64,000 nt of DNA, from NCBI GenBank assembly GCA_013396915.1, contig VWZL01004989.1:936895-1000894 (forward strand). Reading direction: 5' to 3'. Shown in pieces: positions 12,301 through 27,300 of this stretch. A program made the position numbers and the translations under genes. Each line of letters starts with the position of its first letter. The stretch's first letter is position 1. Source of the DNA: Stercorarius parasiticus (Eukaryota; Chordata; Aves; Charadriiformes; Stercorariidae). The notes beneath the pieces were generated by a model. The model saw only the letters and a list, made by a program, of their open reading frames with translations. It ran no database searches and was not told the DNA's origin.

Positions 12301-15300
12301 TGAGGGAGATAAGGCTGTGGCAATGGGCTTGCCTTTAGCAGAAGAGGGAGTAGTTGCTGCCCTTGAGCTCCAAAGCATGTGTTGCTGAAACCACAGATCC
12401 CAGCACCCAGTGACCTATTTCAAGTTAGAGCAGCCTCCTGGTGAACTCCGGTTTGATCTTTTTTCAGACCTGTCGTCACTAGGGTAGGTGTGTAAGTCCA
12501 GGCAGCTTCCCTAGCTAGTAGCTAACTGCAGCTGTTTGAGGCCACTCCAGTTTTTGAAAAAAGCCCATGCATCTTCTGGGTGCCAGGAGAGCAGATCAGA
12601 GAGCGGAGTCGCCTCTGTTCCAGAGGCATTTGCTGGAGTTTGTGGTTTGTTGCTGGAGTCAAAGTGCAGGAGTATTCTTTGGAGTGTTTCATTACTTCCT
12701 GGATTTTTTTTAAAAATTGGGAACAGTTTCCTTCAGTCTTTGGAGGCTGGCTCTTCTCTTGCTAGGACATCATATGCTAGTCACTAGCATCATGGAGAAA
12801 ACTACTGATGACTGCAGAGTGCTGTCTATGGAGAGCCCTAGCTTGGGGGACACAGGAGCTCTCAGCAGAGAAGCAAAGGTCCTTTTCTGGAGCTGCATGT
12901 GCCACTATGCTCTGCAGGAGGCACAAGGGATGGTGTCACTGCACAGACCTCACTGTTACCACGAGCTTTGCTCTGTGCAGCACAAAAGCTTTGGAGAAAA
13001 GAGAGTGGGGGGGTTGTGTGGGGGCTGCTGTTGAGTTTCAGCTCTGTGGGAGAAGTTTGGGATGGTTGGCAGGCAGCAGCAAGGAGCTGTGTGTGCTGCT
13101 GATGGGAGAAAGTTCTACCTCGCAGCATGTGTCACGTTACTTTTGAGGTTGGTGTTGGGTGCCAGGCTTCCCTGTTCACCAGACTTGGTTTCAGTTGGGT
13201 TGAGAGGGATGGCAGGGAGGAGACTAAAAGGCTGATGTGATTTTTTTTTTTGAAGCATGAAGCACTTTGCTATATGAACAAATAGATGAAGCTTCAGAAG
13301 GGCTGTCAAAAGGAGGCAGTAAGTATTCCCAGAATGGTACCCTGCTGCCATAGCCAGTCTAACATGTTTCCGTTCAAGGAACTCTGGTAATCTGTGTCTG
13401 AGGTGTACTTGAGGGTTTAGGATTTGCACACAGGGATGGATCACGCAGACAGAGCAATGATTTCAGGTCCCCAAGGAGTTGGAAGCACTTTGCAGCTCTG
13501 CAGCTGCCTCTCGGCTGGCTGAGCCATCCTACAGCACTAGGGATGTGCTGCTAACCCAGGAGCAGGGCTTAGAGCTGGTGCTGCCCATGGCAGCCCCAAG
13601 GAAAGCCATCCTTTCCCACCAGGTGACAGAGCCCAGCCCTGTGAATCAGGTTGTTACTGCCCAAGTGCTTTACAGACCCCAGAATGAGTTGTTTCAGTCC
13701 TTAGTGAAATTGCCAGTAGCAGCTTGAAAAGGTCTAAGGACCCTCAAGGCAGTATTTCAGCTCAGAGCTGAACTTCCTGGGATGAGGTGGTACAGGGAGG
13801 TGTGACCTACAGTGGTTTTACAGCTACATAGGCAAATTTACCTCCAGATTCACAGTCTTAGTGTGCGAGATCCATATATTTGAGTATTGATTTGTATGAA
13901 GCTGCAGAGGACTGTTGATACCAAGAGTGCAAGCCTTGGTTCCTGGGATCAGAATCATGTAAAGATAAAAATATTCTGGACTTCAGTGTTCAAATAGTTG
14001 GCATTTTTAGCAAGTGTTCTGTGTGTTTAAGTATCTGTTTAACTGTTTGTTTTTTTTTAAAACCTGAGTCTATGCGTTTTGTCAATGATCAGATTTCTTG
14101 CCAATAGAGCTGCAGTTCTTTCTCAACTCCTGTGATCTTATCAGGAGATGCCTGAGCCAATTTCAACAATTTTTATTGCATGGTTCATTTACCTTGCATG
14201 CTCTCTCTCTTTCATTTTCCCTTTTTTTTTTCCCTTTTTTTCCCCTCCTTCCCCCAATAATAGTCTTGAAGTATGTGAAGAGAGCAGGCAATGGAGAGAG
14301 ATGAGTTTCTGATGCTACAGAAAATCCTCCACAGTCATAAATAGTGTCTTACATTTAATAACAGCAGCAGTGTTGCACAGATGATATGTTTAACCAGCTA
14401 GCAAGCCTTGACTATTAGAAACTTACTTCCTGAGCCTTGGGGTTACCTGGACCAGGGCCGAGTGATTCTTCTGGGGCTGCTGCTTCTCCCATTTCCCTCT
14501 TGCTCCCGGTTTGCTGTGGGAATGATTTGGTCCTGTGCAGCAGTGTCAAACAGGAGGTGATGAGGCTCTGCATCTGGGGTTTCCTGATGTAATTACTCAT
14601 TTAGACAGCCAGGACTCTATGTGTGTGTGTGTGTCACATTTAAGGGACAAATAGTGTTATCACAAGAACCTGGCAGCTCTGGAACCAGGTTCCTGCCCTT
14701 CTTGTGCTAGCCCTCATTGTGGGGCTGTACAGGAATATCAGATCTCTGCTGTGCAGGAGGGTGCCACCTGCCTGAGAGAGTGCTTTGCCAGTTCCCTTGG
14801 AGCACTTCAAGGATTTTGTAAAATACTGCTCTCTGGTGAAGAAACACTGTTTTCAGGTGATGAGAGTCATATGGTCACTCTGTAGCAAGGAAAACGTGGA
14901 TTTTGCAGCTGCAGAGTTTTGGGGGATGGAAAGGATATTTGAGATGCCCTCAGTAACCAGCATTTCCCAGTTGCATTGTGCTGGGAGAGCTGAGGGCAAC
15001 TCCAGGGCTTTAGACGCTGGACACAGCAGGCAAGTCTGGCTCTGCACGATTGAACTTGTCACACAGCTGTCTGTGTTGATGTGCTGTTTATGAGCCCATC
15101 GGTGTAGAAACCAAGAGTATTTCATGCATGACAGACACTTCCCACTCTGGGACAAGTCAATGTCCATGGGTTTCTGAGCAAATGCTATGTGCTTCTTTCT
15201 AGCAGCTCCTCTCTGCCCTCTTCTGTTGCTTTGGGACATCACAGGAGCTGCTAGAAGTGGCCGTTCTGTGGAAAAGCAGTGGGTTAAGTATTCTCCGAGT

Positions 15301-18300
15301 GTGTTCAAGCTGAAAACAGACCCAGGATCCAAAGCCTCCTTGCTCTGAGACAATGAAGGGAACCGAGGGTGGAGAGGAAAAGACAGACTGCCCCGAAGTG
15401 GTGCTCCTGAGACTGGAAGGAGAGCGAGGACAGGGTAGAAAGATTGACAAGGAGACACTGTGGAGTGGGGAAGTGGTGATTCTGGTGGGCTTCCAGGTGT
15501 GTCCGTGTTAGAGGCGAGGTCTGGCCGCACCATGTTACAGGTCAGGGGAGGAGAAGAATTGAATGAGGAGGCAGTCATGCTTTGTGAGGAGAAAGAGGGA
15601 GATGGTGAACTGGGAAATCGGTTGATAAACTGGTGAGTTGTTGAATTGGATATTTAGGAAAGCCAGTGCACTGAGTCAGGAGCCATCCTGGTTGGGTGGA
15701 AGCACAGTCTGATGAGTCTGGCAAAGATGTGTAGCTGATACTCACTTGCGTGCAACAGATAATGCTGGAGTTACCCTGAGGCCTGTGGAGACTTCAAACA
15801 GTTTCCCACCCTGTCCTGCATGTCTGCTGTGTTGGGCAGACAGTCGAGGTGGGGTTTTTCTCCTGCAAACAGCTTTTAGATGTCTGAACACAAGCTCGTG
15901 ATCTTTTGCTTCTATGACTTCATTAGGGATGGGATGTCTGGAGCTGGGATGGAGCTTTGTCTGGAGGTGCCTGCTGCTCCTCATTGACTGAGTAGGCTTG
16001 GCCATCTTTAAAATCAGGGGATTTTGAAGGTAGGGAAGAGAGGAATCCGGTCCTTGCAGCCCTTTTGATGTGCTTGACCTCCATACGTCAACTGGGAGAA
16101 GTGTTTGTAGATTCAGGTAATGAATTTTTGAGGCTGGGAACCGTCTCTTCCCAGGTCTGTTCAGCATGCCCAGTTCTCTTTCTCTTGGTTGATACCTGTT
16201 AGAGGTCTTTTAATGAAAACTGCCACTGTGCGCATGGTCAAATGCACGTTTCTTTTGAGCGTTTTCTGCTACTCTGTTCATAATGTTGGCCACTGTACTG
16301 TTACCTCTTGTATTACCCGTTAGGCTGTGAAGCAAATTCTCTATCCCTTAACTCTGGCCTGGGGACATGGCCTGCTCTCGGGTCAGTGGCAGTTGAACAA
16401 TCTGGACAGATCAGTTTCCCCAGGGTTAACTGGCTTTGCTGGATCCTGCTTTGCTCAAGTCCTGTCTGAGCTCCTGCCTGGTGGAACAGGAGGGTTGGGG
16501 CGTCGTGTCTGAACAGGGCGAGTTGTTGTCTGCATGGTGATTGCAAGACCCTCTGTGCCTCACTTTTGTAGTCCTAACAGTGCGAGGACACTGCTGTTGC
16601 GCTGGGGTACCCCTTCCATGCTTGCCAATGGGTCCTTTCTGAAATGTAGTGTTGCTTCCAGCAGCTCCCGGAGAAGGGCCCCCGTGGAGGTCTTCTGTCT
16701 GGCTTGCTTTAGGCTGGATGGTGGGACTGTAGCCAAAAATGATGTCACTGCGCATTAAGGGCTCTATTGTCCTCCCACTCCTTCCCTCCAAAAAAAAATA
16801 ATAAAAAAAAAGGCATTGTAAGCCAGATACTGTGTGTGAAAGGAGCCTTTCTACTAAAAAGGGGTACATAGCAAGGGCGTAACAGGGGGATTTAGAGATG
16901 GAGAATATTATGGTAGAGCGTTTTGCTATTTCCACCAAAGGAAAGGTGCTGTGGTATCTCTTAAGTGACACGCTCAATGACAGAGCAATTAATGCTGCTG
17001 CTTTAATTTTTTTTTTTTGGCCAAGGAAAGTGGAATGGTCCTGTACTAAAGTAATTTGAGGCTAATTTGGGTTGGCCTTTTGAAATAGCAGATTGGGCAA
17101 CGAGGGTGGTCTTCTGGCAGATCCTCATATGTGTTGACTGCAGTTCTTGGGCAGGATTCTTTGTTCAGATGAGCTCAATTTTTGGCGAGGGTGGATCTCT
17201 TGCTACAACTTGAAGTAAGGCTGGGGTGTACACCACTGATCTATTCTAAGAGTTTATTCTAGCATAATCCTCACTTGGTGTTCACTGTAGGAAGAATTTC
17301 AACTTTTCTGATGGATGAATATTGCATGCATTTATATGGATGCCATTGTAATGAAACAGCAGTCATATGCCTCATTAAAAAGGTGTTGCCACCTTCAGCA
17401 GCATTGAGGAGGTACAGGTTTGGCTAGTTGGAAATGAAACTATGAAATGTGATGAGTCAAACATACTTAAAGGAAAGAGATTGGTTTGAAGCCAAGGCTG
17501 CAGACCACAAGTACTTTGAGGCACAAGTACACACCGCCTTTGGAGCAGTGACATAGGAAAGTCATAGCAAGTATTGCTTACCTGCCTCTTAATACACACC
17601 TCTCCCTGCTTTTTCCTGGGTTTTCTTAAAAACAAGCATATGTTGCCCTTGATTTTTGAGTGTTGCACATTAGAAGCAGGTTTTCAACTCACAGTGTTTC
17701 TTCAGAACTTGGTGTCCCAAACTCCACCACTTGTCTGGTCTTACAACTGACTATGGAGCTCCCAATATGTGTCCTTAAGCTGGAAGAAAAATCTTCCTGA
17801 CGTTATCTCTTCTATAGAGAAAACTGGGAGGTGACTTTTTTTCCTTTTCTCTATTCCTGTAATACCTGATGGCAAAACTTCCTTTTCAGCCATTTTTGTG
17901 TCTTTGTAGATGAAATTCTTTCAGTTCCGTGTTGCTATTTTTTTATTTGTTTTGGGGTTTTTTGTTGAGGTTATTTGGTGGGTAGTTTGTGGGGGTTTTT
18001 TGTTTGTTTAGGGATTTTTGGTTTTGGTGGTGGTGTGGGTTTTGTGTTTTTTGTTTTGTTTTTTTTTTTTCTTTAACATATTGCAATTTTTTTTGCCAAA
18101 CTGCTGCTTTTCATTTCTTTCCAACCAACCCAACAAAAGCTGACGCTTGGCCCCGCACCTTTATCTTATCGGAGCGTGGGGGGGAGGAAGCATCAGTAGG
18201 ACTGGGAACCTCTATCCCCAGGTTTCCCATGTGTTGGGAGCAGAGAAGTTTCTGTATTTCCTTGCCTCAGAACAGGTTGGAATAACAATCGGCATTACTC

Positions 18301-21300
18301 TTTGAGCAGGAATATGTATTTTCCTTTCATTACCATTCATTTTCATTTTGTTGATGGAGTGAACTTGCTAGGAGGATGTTCTCTCATCTGGGGTTGGGTC
18401 ATATTTCCCACTCGGCATTCCTTGGCATGGTGTGGGATCCACGATGTGTTTTGTGTCAGTCACCCAAATTGGGCTTGGTAGGTTTTGAATGCAAACTAAC
18501 TTCCCCAGGCTGTGAGGAGGATGGTGCTGGGTCTGGCTGAGTGGAGCTGGAGCGGATGCGGCCCTATCGCACATCTGCCAGACAAACCTTATTTGGAGTG
18601 TCCGATCCCAAAGGCAGGAGGCGGCTGGGGAGCCCACAGGTGCATGAATTGCCCAATATTTTTTTTTATCTCTCTTTCCTGGCTTGCCTCCCGCTGATGC
18701 AAAACCTGTGGTGCATGTGGGAGGTGAAGAAACGAATGTGAGAGCAGTAAGATTATCCACCTCTCAGGTGATCTGTACCAAAGTGTGGTGTGGTTTTGTT
18801 TTTTTGTTGTTTTTTTCTTTTTTTTTCCTCCTTCTTCTTTTAAAGACGGAAGAGGCTTCCCAGCACTGCTTTCTTAGGACGTGCCTTCGCGGATGTGTGC
18901 AGGCAGACCTGTGCTTGCCCTGCCTGTGCTCCAAGCTGCCTGTCCATGACCCGGTGCCAATCCTGGAAGCCACGTAGCTACGTTAGCACTTCGCGGTGCC
19001 CAGGCTGACAGCTCTGCCTCTTGAAGGGCTTGGAGCTGTGCTGGTATAACTGATAAGGCTTTTGGGCTGGCGGTGATTTGAATCCAGCCAGCTCACAGCA
19101 CAGATGAAGTACGTTAAGGCCTGTATTGTGCACATTCATGTGGATAAATCTTTAGAGAAGACCCTTTATTTTTCCCATTTATGTTTATATTTGTCCAAGC
19201 CTTTGGAGAAACCACATGCATTCAGCCATCATCAACATTTAAATAAAAACCTTTGAGCTTCCGGGTAATTTTTCTTTAGCGGAGGGCTGATAAATGAGTT
19301 GTTTGTGGAATTTGGGCCTGGGACTACTCCTTCAGCTAGCCAGCAAAGAGTGCTGTGACCACATGGCTGCATAACCCTGAGTTGCGCATGCAGCTGCTAG
19401 AGATGAACCAACCTGGTGGCTGCTGGACATAGCGTTTACATTCCCAGAATTCCTGCCAGCAGCCAGGGTGGGGAGCGGCTCTGTCCTGGCGTTGGCAATA
19501 GCTGTGTAGCTTCCTGCTCCCTACTGTTGGGTGGTGCATGTCTTGGTCCTCCAAGGGAGAAGAGGAGGAGGTTAGTTCAAGTCTTCTAGTCCGTATCCAA
19601 GTCCTTTTATTTAGGTCTGATGGATCCTTTACCTTATTTGTTCCTCTGTTTTTTAATCTGCTGTGATAGCCTCAAAGGCTTCTGTTCAGGTCAGTTCAGT
19701 TAAAGGGCTATAGAAATCCTTGTCTTGCAAAAAGTGAAAATAACTTGTAGATCAAGTCAGCTGTGCAGTGACTGCTGCCTTCCCTGGCCAGAGACCACAG
19801 GAATGGCCTTGCTGCTCTGAGGGAAGCGAGACACAGGATGCGTCCCGTGAGTCCCGTTCCGCAAGGGCTGCGTGTGGCCTCAGGCTGGTCTGCAAGTAGG
19901 ATGCGTGGTGATCAGTCCACAGGTGAGACACTGCCTTTGTGTTGGGGAAATGGTCCCAGGACACACTGGAATCCCTTTGCCTACAGTGTCTTGGGCAGAA
20001 CATTGAAATTATTTAGTCAAGGTCAAGAAAAACAGTATCCAAGTGCATTCCCTGGAAGGAATCTTATCACAGTTTAACCTATCCCTGGTTGTCATGTTGT
20101 AGGCTCCAAACTCTGTATTGTGTCCAAACACAGTAATCCATAATCAAAAGCATCCTGACAATTTAAAGTTGAATATAACATTAAAATGAGAGGCTTTTGC
20201 CTACTAGTGCTAGAATAGAGCTAAAGTTTTATCTGAATTCTCAATGGAGAAAGAAATACCTAATGGACTTGGATTATTGAGTGATGTCTTCATCCTTTGG
20301 GTACAAAAATAGAATGGAGCATAAATAGGAGGAAGTGAATTCAATTTACCTGACTTCTGTTGAAATGAAAGCCACATGGAGCAAGGAGTGGAATAGTCAC
20401 AAGTCTGTCTGTGTAGGGTCTTAACCCAGAAGGACGTACAAGGCTTTGCACAATGGGGGGATTGGTTACGTGGCTGTTGCAGTCTTGCCCACACCTGTGT
20501 GTGCTGGGGACTGTCCAGAGCTTACAGTGTGCTAATACCCATCTGTGTTGCTTGCCTATGGCAAAACAGACATTGCTGTGTACCTACATATTGTTCCTTT
20601 TCAACTTTGCTTTGCAGTGAGTCAGAAGAGGCTGTACAAGGTGACATTTCATCTAAAGCTGCTGCATATGTAGCCTTTGGACTAATCAAAAATTGCTGGT
20701 GCTTTTTGTGTGACAAAAGAGCATGGTGTCCAAGATAAACCAAGGAGAGGAGATCTGGGTATGCAAGCCTTGATTTAAAAAAGGCATCTTTCATCTCGCT
20801 GACAGTGAGGTTCCTGCAGCGCTTTGATTGTGCTTTAATTATGCCTGTTTTTCCTGGTTTGTTTGAAAGGCAGATCTTGTGTGGAAGGTGCTGTGTGGAA
20901 AGAACTTGGCTGTCTCTGCTGCTCTTCCTTGAGGGCACACGGCAGAGCTGCCGGATTAATTTATTTTTTTTTCTGCATTATTAAAATGGAAGATTGTTTC
21001 TCGTAGATTTGAACATAGGCGCACGGTGTGTTTCTCCTGAGTTAGGCGAGGAGGGGCGCGAGTGGTCGGGTGTTGAAACAGACTGGGAAGTCACGAGGTC
21101 TGGTTTCTTCCCACACTGACTTCCAGTGAGATCCTGGAGGAGGTGCTTTAATCCTTCTGCCTTTGGTCTTTAGTTGTGTGCTGCTACTCGTCTGCCACAA
21201 AGGCTGCAGGAAACCCAGCCTGGTGTTGGGTGGAGGAGGGTTTGTAGTGTGTTGGAGTGTTGGCCAACAGATGGGGGGGGTTAGCAGCTCGTACCAGCTC

Positions 21301-24300
21301 ACAGGTTTCATGCTGTTTGGTGTTTTATCTTTAAACCTCACCATTGTGAAGCCGTTTGTCTTGATGAGAATATCAACTTTCATTAATAAAAATAATAATA
21401 ATAATTTAAAAGCCTGAAAAAATCAACAAAAAAGAATGGGAAAATAAAGTCAGGCTTTGATTGGAGGGAAAATCCTGGAAATGTGATTCAAATACAGACT
21501 TAAGGCTTAACTGCCGAGCAAGCAAAATAACTTGAGAACAGGTTTCTAATCCTTCTAGAAATCTCAGTTTTAAAGAAAATCTGCATAACTTTTGAGGGTT
21601 TGACTCATGTTTGTAAGTGCTTGGGCTTGACAATACTCTATTTTTAAGTGCTGTCTTTATGTTGAATCTTGGGAGGTGAGATGAAAATGTTTTTTTTTTT
21701 TTTNNNNNNNNNNNNNNNNNTTTTTAAAAGTAACAACAAATCTTAATATAGCTGAGAATGCGGAACTGCCCTTAGAAAAATAGGTTGGACACATGAAAAG
21801 GAATCTTGCTCAGCAGGCTGAAGACGCAGAGCAACTTCTGCGGTTACGTTTTTCTTTCTTCTGGCAATTTTGGGGTGGGGATGTAGCTGGCGCAGTCACT
21901 TGGCCTTACGTTTCGAACGCAAGTCAAGTCTTCCTGAACAAAAAAGCACCTGGCTTGAAACTATTTTAGCCCAAACTGGAAAAGCTGTTCACTAAAACTC
22001 TGTTTTTGTGGAACTTGAGGCAACCTGAAGTTGCTCAAAAATAGGAGTTACAGGGTGGGTAGGGAGGAGTAGATGATCCTTTTGAACTGAAATGGCTTTG
22101 TACGAACAGGAGAAGACAGGCTGGCGCTCTGTTGCCTCAGAGGGGTGATTAGGTTTTAGTTGCCATCTCCTGCCCGGAGTCCCAAAGACTTAAATGGCAT
22201 GAAAATGAAGTCAGCTGCTTAAAGTCAAAGCTAATCAAATGAGGAGACTCTAAAGTAGGAGGATAATCTTTGTCATCTGACAGGCAATCCCAAATTCCCA
22301 TGGGATACCCATGCAGCTCTGCTGCTGTAGCATGTGTAGTTGTGCTGAGACCAACGCTTCTTTCTACCTTCAAGCCAGCACGCTGCATGGGCTTTGCGTG
22401 GCTTACACTGAAAACATAGACCTGAATTATCCAGTAAAAAAGTGACACTGCTTGCTAGGGAACTGGTGGCAGATGCTGCACACAGAGTCCACTGGTGTCA
22501 AGTGGCGTGAAACTCAAATGAGGGATTTCACAGAAATTTTGAGGCTGTGGTGGACCTGCTGCATGGCTGCTCGGGCATGTTTTCTTGTAGAACGCAGTCA
22601 TTCCTTCATACAGACGTGAGAGTTGTGTGTGAATATTCAGTATGGGTAAATAAATTTAAAATTAAAATTTAAAATGTAAAAATATGCAAACACCAGAGCT
22701 GAGGCTCTTGTTAAACCAAAACCCCTGCTCAGGGAAGACAATTATTCAGGCCGTGCATCCATCTGATTACCTAGCTGCAAAGTGGGTGAAAGCAGCTCTT
22801 CAAACTCCTTGAAGCTTTCCCCGGGGTGTGCCAGCGCCGCAAGCAAAATGCCCTTGTAAAGCTGAAGGCAGCAAAAAGGGAAGCGGGGTGGATAAAAGCA
22901 AGCAAAGCTTAGTCTGGGGAAGATTGAAAAGAGCTTGTTTTAAAATAATTTTCCTGGCTGCCATTTGGGATGTGTTTAACGCTTTCAAAAGAAGTCGTCT
23001 TGGAACAGCGCAGGTTTGGGATGCTGGGAGACAGGCTGGAAGGCGAGCAGGCACTGAGCGCTGGCTCCTTCAGCGCTGATGTCCCTTTCTGTCATCCTGG
23101 CTTGGGCCACCACGGCACAAGCAGCGCAGGTCAGGTGGCTGGCGATGGGGCTCTGCTGGCATGCCACGCGGGTGCAAGTTAGATGTTGTCTCACACGTCT
23201 CAATGTCCCTTTGCACAAGAGGGACTTGGCGGGGGCATTGCCAGCTCTGTGAGATGGTGTGTGCGCACAAGGGAAGGGATGGTGTGCCAGCAGCTGTCTC
23301 CCCGCTCTGGGATAACCAGTGCTCACAGGGGCTGCAAGAAGTTGCATGTGAATCTTGAACATTCAGACAAGTTATTACGAGAGATGATGCTTATCTATGT
23401 TGTTCTCCCCCTCCCCGGGCTTTTCATGCTACTGTGTTATATATGGAAAAGAAAAAGAGTTTATATCCCTAATCTGGTGAAAGTTATTACATTTCCATTT
23501 CCGCTCTTTTGTTAAAACTAGTAAAGGATGTTGCAGAACCTGTGCAAAGAAGCCCGTGACAAACGTTTTGCAAAACCGCAAATCCAACCCAAACCCATAA
23601 GCTTTTCAAAACCTACCTTGAGACTGCAACACCGGGGTGGCTCCGGGAGGTGGCACTAACTCACTGCGGAGCCTGTCAAACGGGTGCTTCATGGTAGTAG
23701 CACAATAAGTGAGCGGTCAGGTGGTGGGACAGTATTCCTGCAAGATCTCTGCCAAGATGCTCAGGCTTGCAGGGCTTTGATTATTTTTAATTTATTATTT
23801 TTTAATTTATTTTTAAGCAGTGGGTTCCTAGCCTCTGTTCTTGACACGGAGAGGAGCCGTTGCAGGTCTTGGTAGCTCATAAATTCCTGCTAATTAATCA
23901 CTACAGCTTCTTCTGAGACATACCAGTAATGAGGATTGTGTCTGGAGAAAGGCTTGTCACAAAGCAAGTGCACATTCTGGATACAAAGTAACTCTGGTCT
24001 ATCTGTTCATATCCACACAAGGATATTTCTTCCTTCTGTTAAGCAGCATTCGGCTTGTTCTCTGGTTGTGGGTTGTTGTTGGGGTTGGTTTGTTGGTTGG
24101 TTTTTTTTGAGGCAATTATGAAAATGAAATTAGATATGTTGAAAATCTCTCTTAATTCGTTTTCCCCATAATTCAATTTTTTAATTAGAGTAATGAAAAT
24201 ATTACTCTTTCCCTTTTGATCTGAACATTAACAGGGTGTTGTAGGTCTTACTGGGGAGTATTCAAAATGATGTTCATCTTTTAAAGTGTAAAGTGCAGAA

Positions 24301-27300
24301 ACTCTTTCACTGAAATAACGGTATTATTCCTGTGTTTAAAGATAACATGTTGTCTAATATTTTTTTAAAAGCTTTTAATATCATTAAAAAAAAACTACTC
24401 AACCAAAAAACCAAAACCAAACCAAAAAAACCTCCACGTAGTTTCAAGCATAAACTGTGCTCACAGCAGCTTATGTAAAACTCATTAAAAGCTTTGTTTT
24501 AACTTGCCCAAAGTAACGTAAATCTTTTGAAGCATGGTTGTATTCTTACCAAGATGGTAGAACACTGGGCAGTGAGGATTGAGTGTAGGAGGATTACTGT
24601 TGTGGAAAGTTTGAGATCTTGGAAAAGATGGGTGGAGTCTTCATAAAGTTTGAGAGTTTGTTGAAATTCACTCTGGACAAAGTGGCTTTGTCCCTTGTAA
24701 TGGCTTATATAAAGGATTAAGAATGTAGTACTGCTTGTTGTGGATTTTACCTGATCTCTCAGAAGACAGAAGGTCCTACTTGTAGTGCCGAGGACCAGCA
24801 TTTAGATCTCTGCGCTTCCCAAATAGTCCCTTGCTCAGTGGCCAGCCAGGAGTCTGTGTGTCACTACTGATGGGTGCTGCTTTCCTCTTCTACAGGTTTT
24901 CATTTCTGTGAACTGCCTCAGCACGGATTTTTCCTCTCAGAAGGGAGTTAAAGGCCTGCCTCTGAATCTTCAGATTGACACCTACAGCTACAATAACAGG
25001 AGTAACAAACCTGTCCACAGAGCCTACTGCCAGATTAAAGTCTTCTGTGACAAGGTAAGGTTGGGTCAATGTGCCAGTGACCCTTTGGGAAAGGCTATTC
25101 CACAGCTTAGCAACTTTTTTTTTTTTTTCCTAATTCTGGCACTTGCTATTTTGGCCCATTGAAAATTCCCATCTGCGTTCAGCCTTTGCAAGGAAAGAAT
25201 TTCAACCCCTTCTGCTTGGCTTATAGATGTTATGATGACCTCAGATAAATTTGCTGCTCTAAAATTGCTGGAGTGCTAAGTGTTCCTGAGCATTGACTTT
25301 GGAGAAAGGTCAGTCAGTGTCAGAAGACTGGCTGTCAGTACTCCAGGCACTGGAAAGTCCTGCGGAGTGCCATCAGGAGGAGAAATCATTGCAATTGATT
25401 GGAGCAAGTGAAGGCTTGTCTTTTTGCCCAAGCTATGTCATGTTGGCCCTTCTAAACTTCTTCTTGTGTTCTTACTGTATTTGTTATTAAAAAACAAACC
25501 AACAAAAACCCAACCAGTAACGTGCACGTCTTGTGAACAGAAGATGTTGCTGTTTTCATTGTGCTGATGTGAGATACATCAGTATAACTGAGCCCATTTA
25601 CAAGCTGGATGGGTGCTGTAATTTGGCTGCTCTGACTAACACATTTAGCACACAGAGAATTAACACCCTTCCCAAAGCCACTGTTCACCTGAAGCTGTGA
25701 AAGAAACATAGCAGGACCTGAGCTGAAAGCACTTGTAAAAGCTTCACTGAGTTTGTAAAGAAAGGACGTTTCCCAGTCTTTGTAACCTGTTCCTGCCTGA
25801 ACAGTCTTCTGAAGGACCAGAGCAAGTAATGTGCAATGTTGGTATTTGGCTGGGATAAATGCTGCCTGGACTTCCCCAGTCTTCCTTTTGATTGCTGTGA
25901 ACGACACCAACTTCCTATTTTGCTGGCATCCCAATTGATTAGGGCCTCTCATTCTTTGCATCCGGACTCCATCTTCATAGCACAGACTCTTTGCAAGTGA
26001 TATCTCGAATATCTCTCTGTGCAGCTGCAGGTCTGAGATGGGCTTGTGGCTGTCACTCTCGACTTCTGTGCTAGGTTTACACCGGTTACGTACTGTGTGG
26101 TCTTGCCTTGTTGTCATCCCTCAGGACACTGCTGCAAATATTAATCTCCATTGCTATACTTACCTCCCAAAATATATGGAGCCCTCTGCAGTCTGCCTCT
26201 ACTGTAGCATCCCATTGACCCATCCTGCTGTGTTTTATTGTCCATCTGTATGCTTTTAAATAGGCCTCTGCTTTCTTGCATGGTTGGGAGAAGCTGCCTG
26301 TAGCTGCCTGCCAGCGTAAAGCTACTTAGTCATCTTCCTTCAAGTGCCTCCTGAGAAGGCTTCTGTTGTGATGATTTCTGATGAATTTGTGATGAATCTA
26401 CCATGGAGTTAACGAATGCTCTCCAGAGCTATCTAAAAGGCTTGGGTCTCTTCGGCTTTCTTCAGGCTTTTTTTTTCCTTTCCTTCTTTTTTCTCTTTTC
26501 CTTTTCTCCTCTAAAATGAGATTGAAGCAAGTGTGTCATCTAAAACTCTTCCATTATCTGGGACTCTTGTGTGTTATCAACCTGTATTCTCTACAGTACC
26601 AGTGAATATAGACTTGGTGCGGGGAGGGGGGGTAATCTTCTACTCATAAGATGACCAGTCAATTACCGATACTGCACTAAAATTACTGACAGGCTTGTGC
26701 CAGTGCTAATAAGACAAATCAGTTAATACAAGGGTAGATGTGTGATCCCAGGGTGGAAGGGACACTCTGTCATTCATTTAGTGGCCAGTCCTGCCTAAAC
26801 CACAACAACATAGCTTAAAGGAAACCATTAGAGTCTATACCATAAATCTCAGTAAAGCTATTAGTACAGTCATGCCAGTGTATCTTTTCTTTTCCTTTGG
26901 GATTTTGACTTTTCCTCTTGCTTTATTCCTCCAGATACTTTGCAAATTGGCCCTGAATTAAAAGGGGAGGGAGGGAAGGAGAAAAGATTACTTTTCAGTA
27001 TTTAATTTGAGTGTTGCTCGTTCTGTGAACATGCAGACAGTGTGAGGCTGGTGCCTGATGATTCTGTAATTTGCATTTATAGAAATGGTGTTGAAGTTTG
27101 CTGCCTTTCAGATCAGGCTGCGTCTGGTAATGAGAGCTGGGGATGGAGGCCAACAAGCTGAATACCGTTTATCACCACATTGAATCAAACTGTGTACTCA
27201 AACGCTTGTTTGAGGTCCCAGGCAAGTGCTCCTGTGAGCAGACCCATGTCCTTACATCTGCAGATCTACTGATTTGTAGACCGCAGCGCTGGCCACCTTC

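Noticed and set aside
14853..15578. 241-codon open frame on the minus strand in GRHL1 intron 8
   Set aside because: No recognisable domain, low-complexity S/P-rich composition, and no splice or promoter context. A frame this long can occur by chance in 13 kb of intron.
16426..16977. 183-codon minus-strand frame
   Set aside because: Composition and lack of motifs suggest chance. It overlaps other unrelated frames on both strands.
17930..18075. G/T-rich tract as telomere-like or quadruplex-forming sequence
   Set aside because: No regular TTAGGG units. It is irregular T/G simple sequence in an intron.
25452..26117. 221-codon open frame on the minus strand in GRHL1 intron 9
   Set aside because: No family resemblance or conserved motif, and no CpG island or polyadenylation context. 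Treated as chance; a protein search would settle it.
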